From Clostridia bacterium (GTDB lineage: Bacteria; Bacillota; Clostridia; Christensenellales; CAG-1252), in the NCBI GenBank assembly GCA_017615495.1, contig JAGAAA010000064.1, positions 1 to 15,460 on the forward strand: DNA of 15,460 nt. Direction: 5' to 3'. Under the pieces are notes generated by a model. That model saw only the letters and a program-made list of their open reading frames with translations. It made no database searches and had not been told where the DNA came from. How positions within the stretch are numbered: the stretch's first letter is position 1; every line of letters begins with the position of its first letter. The position numbers and the translations under genes are program-made. This document shows positions 14,357 to 15,460 of the stretch, piece after piece.

Positions 14357-14386
14357 AGTATACCATCTTTTACAAAGGGATGTCAA
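14357..14386 (-). promoter_or_regulatory. Strong sigma-A-type promoter for the peptidase/AAA+/EAL operon
   Basis: On the minus strand a perfect TTGACA (14386-14381), an 18-nt spacer and TATACT (14362-14357) precede the gene starting at 14294. Predicted start is near 14350, giving a leader of about 55 nt. In RNA the leader can form a 6-bp stem (14346-14341 with 14330-14325, one G-U pair) around a loop containing a T6 run, upstream of the GGAG site. No known riboswitch class is recognised. Confidence 0.8.
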
Positions 14387-14427
14387 TAGTGGTTGTTTTC
14401 CCTTCGTTTGCGCTGCTTTTAAGGGAA

Positions 14428-14456
14428 CTCCGACGGGCAATAAAAGCCCGTCGGAG
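14428..14456 (-). terminator. 11-bp perfect hairpin after the subunit gene, probable (possibly leaky) terminator
   Basis: CTCCGACGGGC and its exact complement are separated by a 7-nt A/T loop, beginning about 20 nt after the stop at 14476. On the minus strand the stem is followed by TTCCCTTAAAAG, a poor U-tract. It may act as a leaky terminator or as a 3'-end stabiliser for the subunit mRNA. The next operon has its own promoter about 40 nt further on. Confidence 0.65.
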
Positions 14457-14475
14457 CATATTTCAAAAAAGCAGA

Positions 14476-15420
14476 TTAAGCGGATACGGCAGAACCGATC
14501 ACCGTCACAGCGTTCTCAGACCCGCCGAGAACGAACTCAAGGCTGAGCGTATAGCTGCTAGTCAAGGTTGCGAAGGTGGCGTTTGTGCAGGTGTTGTCTT
14601 CGCCTTCAAGCCACAAACGAACGGTGACTTTGTTGTACTCAGTAGCGCCCGCAGCAATGCTGTCCACAGCCCAAGCAGCAGACGTATAAGTCACGGAGCC
14701 GGTGGTCGTGGTGCTGTTTACCGCTTCGCCGGACGTGAAGTTCGTAGCGCCGGAAAGAGTAAGCATTGCTTTGCGATCGCTCGTGGTAAGAGCGTCATTC
14801 GTAGCATTACCTGCCGTAGCAGTTTGCGCAAACACGGCAACTCTCCAAGCCTTCTCGGTAACGGCAGCGCCGTTGTAGAGCAAGTTAAGAGTGGTGAGCT
14901 TAAGATCTTCCGCAGTGTTGGTCACGTTGGTCGCCTTGATGTAGAAAGTATAGTCGATGTAGCCGTAAAGGACGGTGCCCGCAGCGGGAGATGCCACACC
15001 GTACGCGCTATTGAACGCGGCATCGTAGTAGGTCTTGCCGGAAGTCGAATCGGGAGATTCGTTCGTGTAAGAACCGGGGTCACCCGCAGCCGCTTCACTA
15101 TAAGCAACATAGGTGTTGGTGTTTGCGTCGCCGTTACCCTTGACGTTGGTCGGATTGGTGTAGAAGAACGCAATGCCATCCACGGTGGACACAGGGCGAA
15201 GCTTGCCGGTACGAGTTTGTTGGAGGGTCTTAACAAAGTCGGCTTCCGTATTGCTCTCGGCGATCAAAAGGGAATCGGCAACTTCGGTGGTGACGCTCAT
15301 GCCGGTGACGTCAACGATACGGTTCATGGAGAACCATGCGTAGGTGGAGGTGCCGACGAATGCCGCTGCGACGAGCAACATCACGATGGCGGGAACTAAC
15401 TTTCTGAGTGCTTTTTTCAT
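14476..15420 (-). CDS. SipW-type secreted subunit, candidate major surface-fibre protein (314 aa)
   Basis: A short basic N-terminus (KKALRK) and a hydrophobic segment (about 9-24) end in TSTYA/WFSMN, with predicted cleavage after Ala28. This is the junction style of TasA/CalY proteins processed by SipW. VDVTGMSV just after it matches VDHSGMQV in the protein at 3340-4281. The mature part is rich in Thr, Ala, Asn and Ser, with alternating strands such as GYIDYTFYIKATN and RLWLEGEDNTC, fitting a beta-sandwich. Codons use GCT, ACT and GTT more than the neighbouring surface genes, which lean to GCG and ACG. That, with a single-gene layout and a stable 3' hairpin, suggests an abundant product. AAGGAGA lies 10 nt before the ATG. 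Export is well supported; being the major fibre subunit is inference. No type IV pilin motif is present. Confidence 0.86.
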   Translation of the reverse strand: MKKALRKLVPAIVMLLVAAAFVGTSTYAWFSMNRIVDVTGMSVTTEVADSLLIAESNTEADFVKTLQQTRTGKLRPVSTVDGIAFFYTNPTNVKGNGDANTNTYVAYSEAAAGDPGSYTNESPDSTSGKTYYDAAFNSAYGVASPAAGTVLYGYIDYTFYIKATNVTNTAEDLKLTTLNLLYNGAAVTEKAWRVAVFAQTATAGNATNDALTTSDRKAMLTLSGATNFTSGEAVNSTTTTGSVTYTSAAWAVDSIAAGATEYNKVTVRLWLEGEDNTCTNATFATLTSSYTLSLEFVLGGSENAVTVIGSAVSA

Positions 15421-15460
15421 ACTTTTTTAATCTCCTTTTTTTTGTTTTTTTATATAATCG
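15421..15460 (-). promoter_or_regulatory. Leader and ribosome-binding site of the subunit gene; promoter probably partly outside the window
   Basis: The minus strand shows AAGGAGA (15437-15431) 10 nt before the ATG, preceded by an A-rich stretch and TTATATA at about 15457-15451. The latter could be a -10 element whose -35 lies beyond the right edge. The ribosome-binding site is clear; the promoter is tentative. Confidence 0.4.

Noticed and set aside
14476..15420. Type IV pilin or sortase-type pilin
   Set aside because: There is no GFxxxE prepilin cleavage motif and no C-terminal LPXTG-type sorting signal. The N-terminal junction fits SipW-type processing instead.

Overview
The window looks like chromosome from an uncultured Clostridia-type Bacillota. 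It has moderately high GC, strong Shine-Dalgarno sites, sigma-A-type promoters and proteins typical of that group. Taxonomy is inferred from protein style only. There are nine genes: eight read leftward (minus strand) and one diguanylate cyclase reads rightward. I see no RNA gene, CRISPR array, insertion sequence or phage gene.

Layout, left to right. (i) 1-4281, minus: a four-gene surface-protein operon. Three SipW-type secreted subunits (3340-4281, 2607-3332, 1627-2598) are followed by a large beta-helix-like wall protein that runs off the left edge. The genes are 7-10 nt apart and the ribosome-binding sites overlap or abut the preceding stop codons. (ii) 4282-4536: an AT-rich divergent control region with one good promoter on each strand and a 19-bp inverted repeat over the leftward -35. 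(iii) 4537-5901, plus: a membrane diguanylate cyclase with intact GGDEF motif and intact c-di-GMP inhibitory site. (iv) About 5926-5947: a bidirectional terminator. (v) 5977-14294, minus: a five-gene operon whose gene order in transcription is SipW-type signal peptidase, membrane-anchored McrB-like AAA+ NTPase, 955-residue DUF2357-like partner, second SipW-type signal peptidase, and EAL phosphodiesterase with a dead GGDEF domain. A near-consensus promoter precedes it. (vi) 14476-15420, minus: a gene for a secreted subunit resembling 3340-4281, with codon use suggesting high expression, followed by an 11-bp perfect hairpin.

Interpretation. Four precursors share an N-terminal junction of the TasA/CalY type (aromatic-Ala, then Trp or Ala, then aromatic). 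The two peptidases carry the Ser-His catalytic pair of the SipW/ER subfamily. A matching substrate and protease set is therefore encoded in one locus. Between the peptidases lies an McrB/DUF2357 pair that does not look like a restriction system: the NTPase has a membrane anchor, and the DUF2357 protein has coiled coil, charged linker and a duplicated domain where a nuclease would be expected. The EAL protein closes this operon and faces the diguanylate cyclase. My reading, which is inference, is a c-di-GMP-linked surface-fibre or matrix system with its own processing peptidases and a repurposed membrane AAA+ machine.
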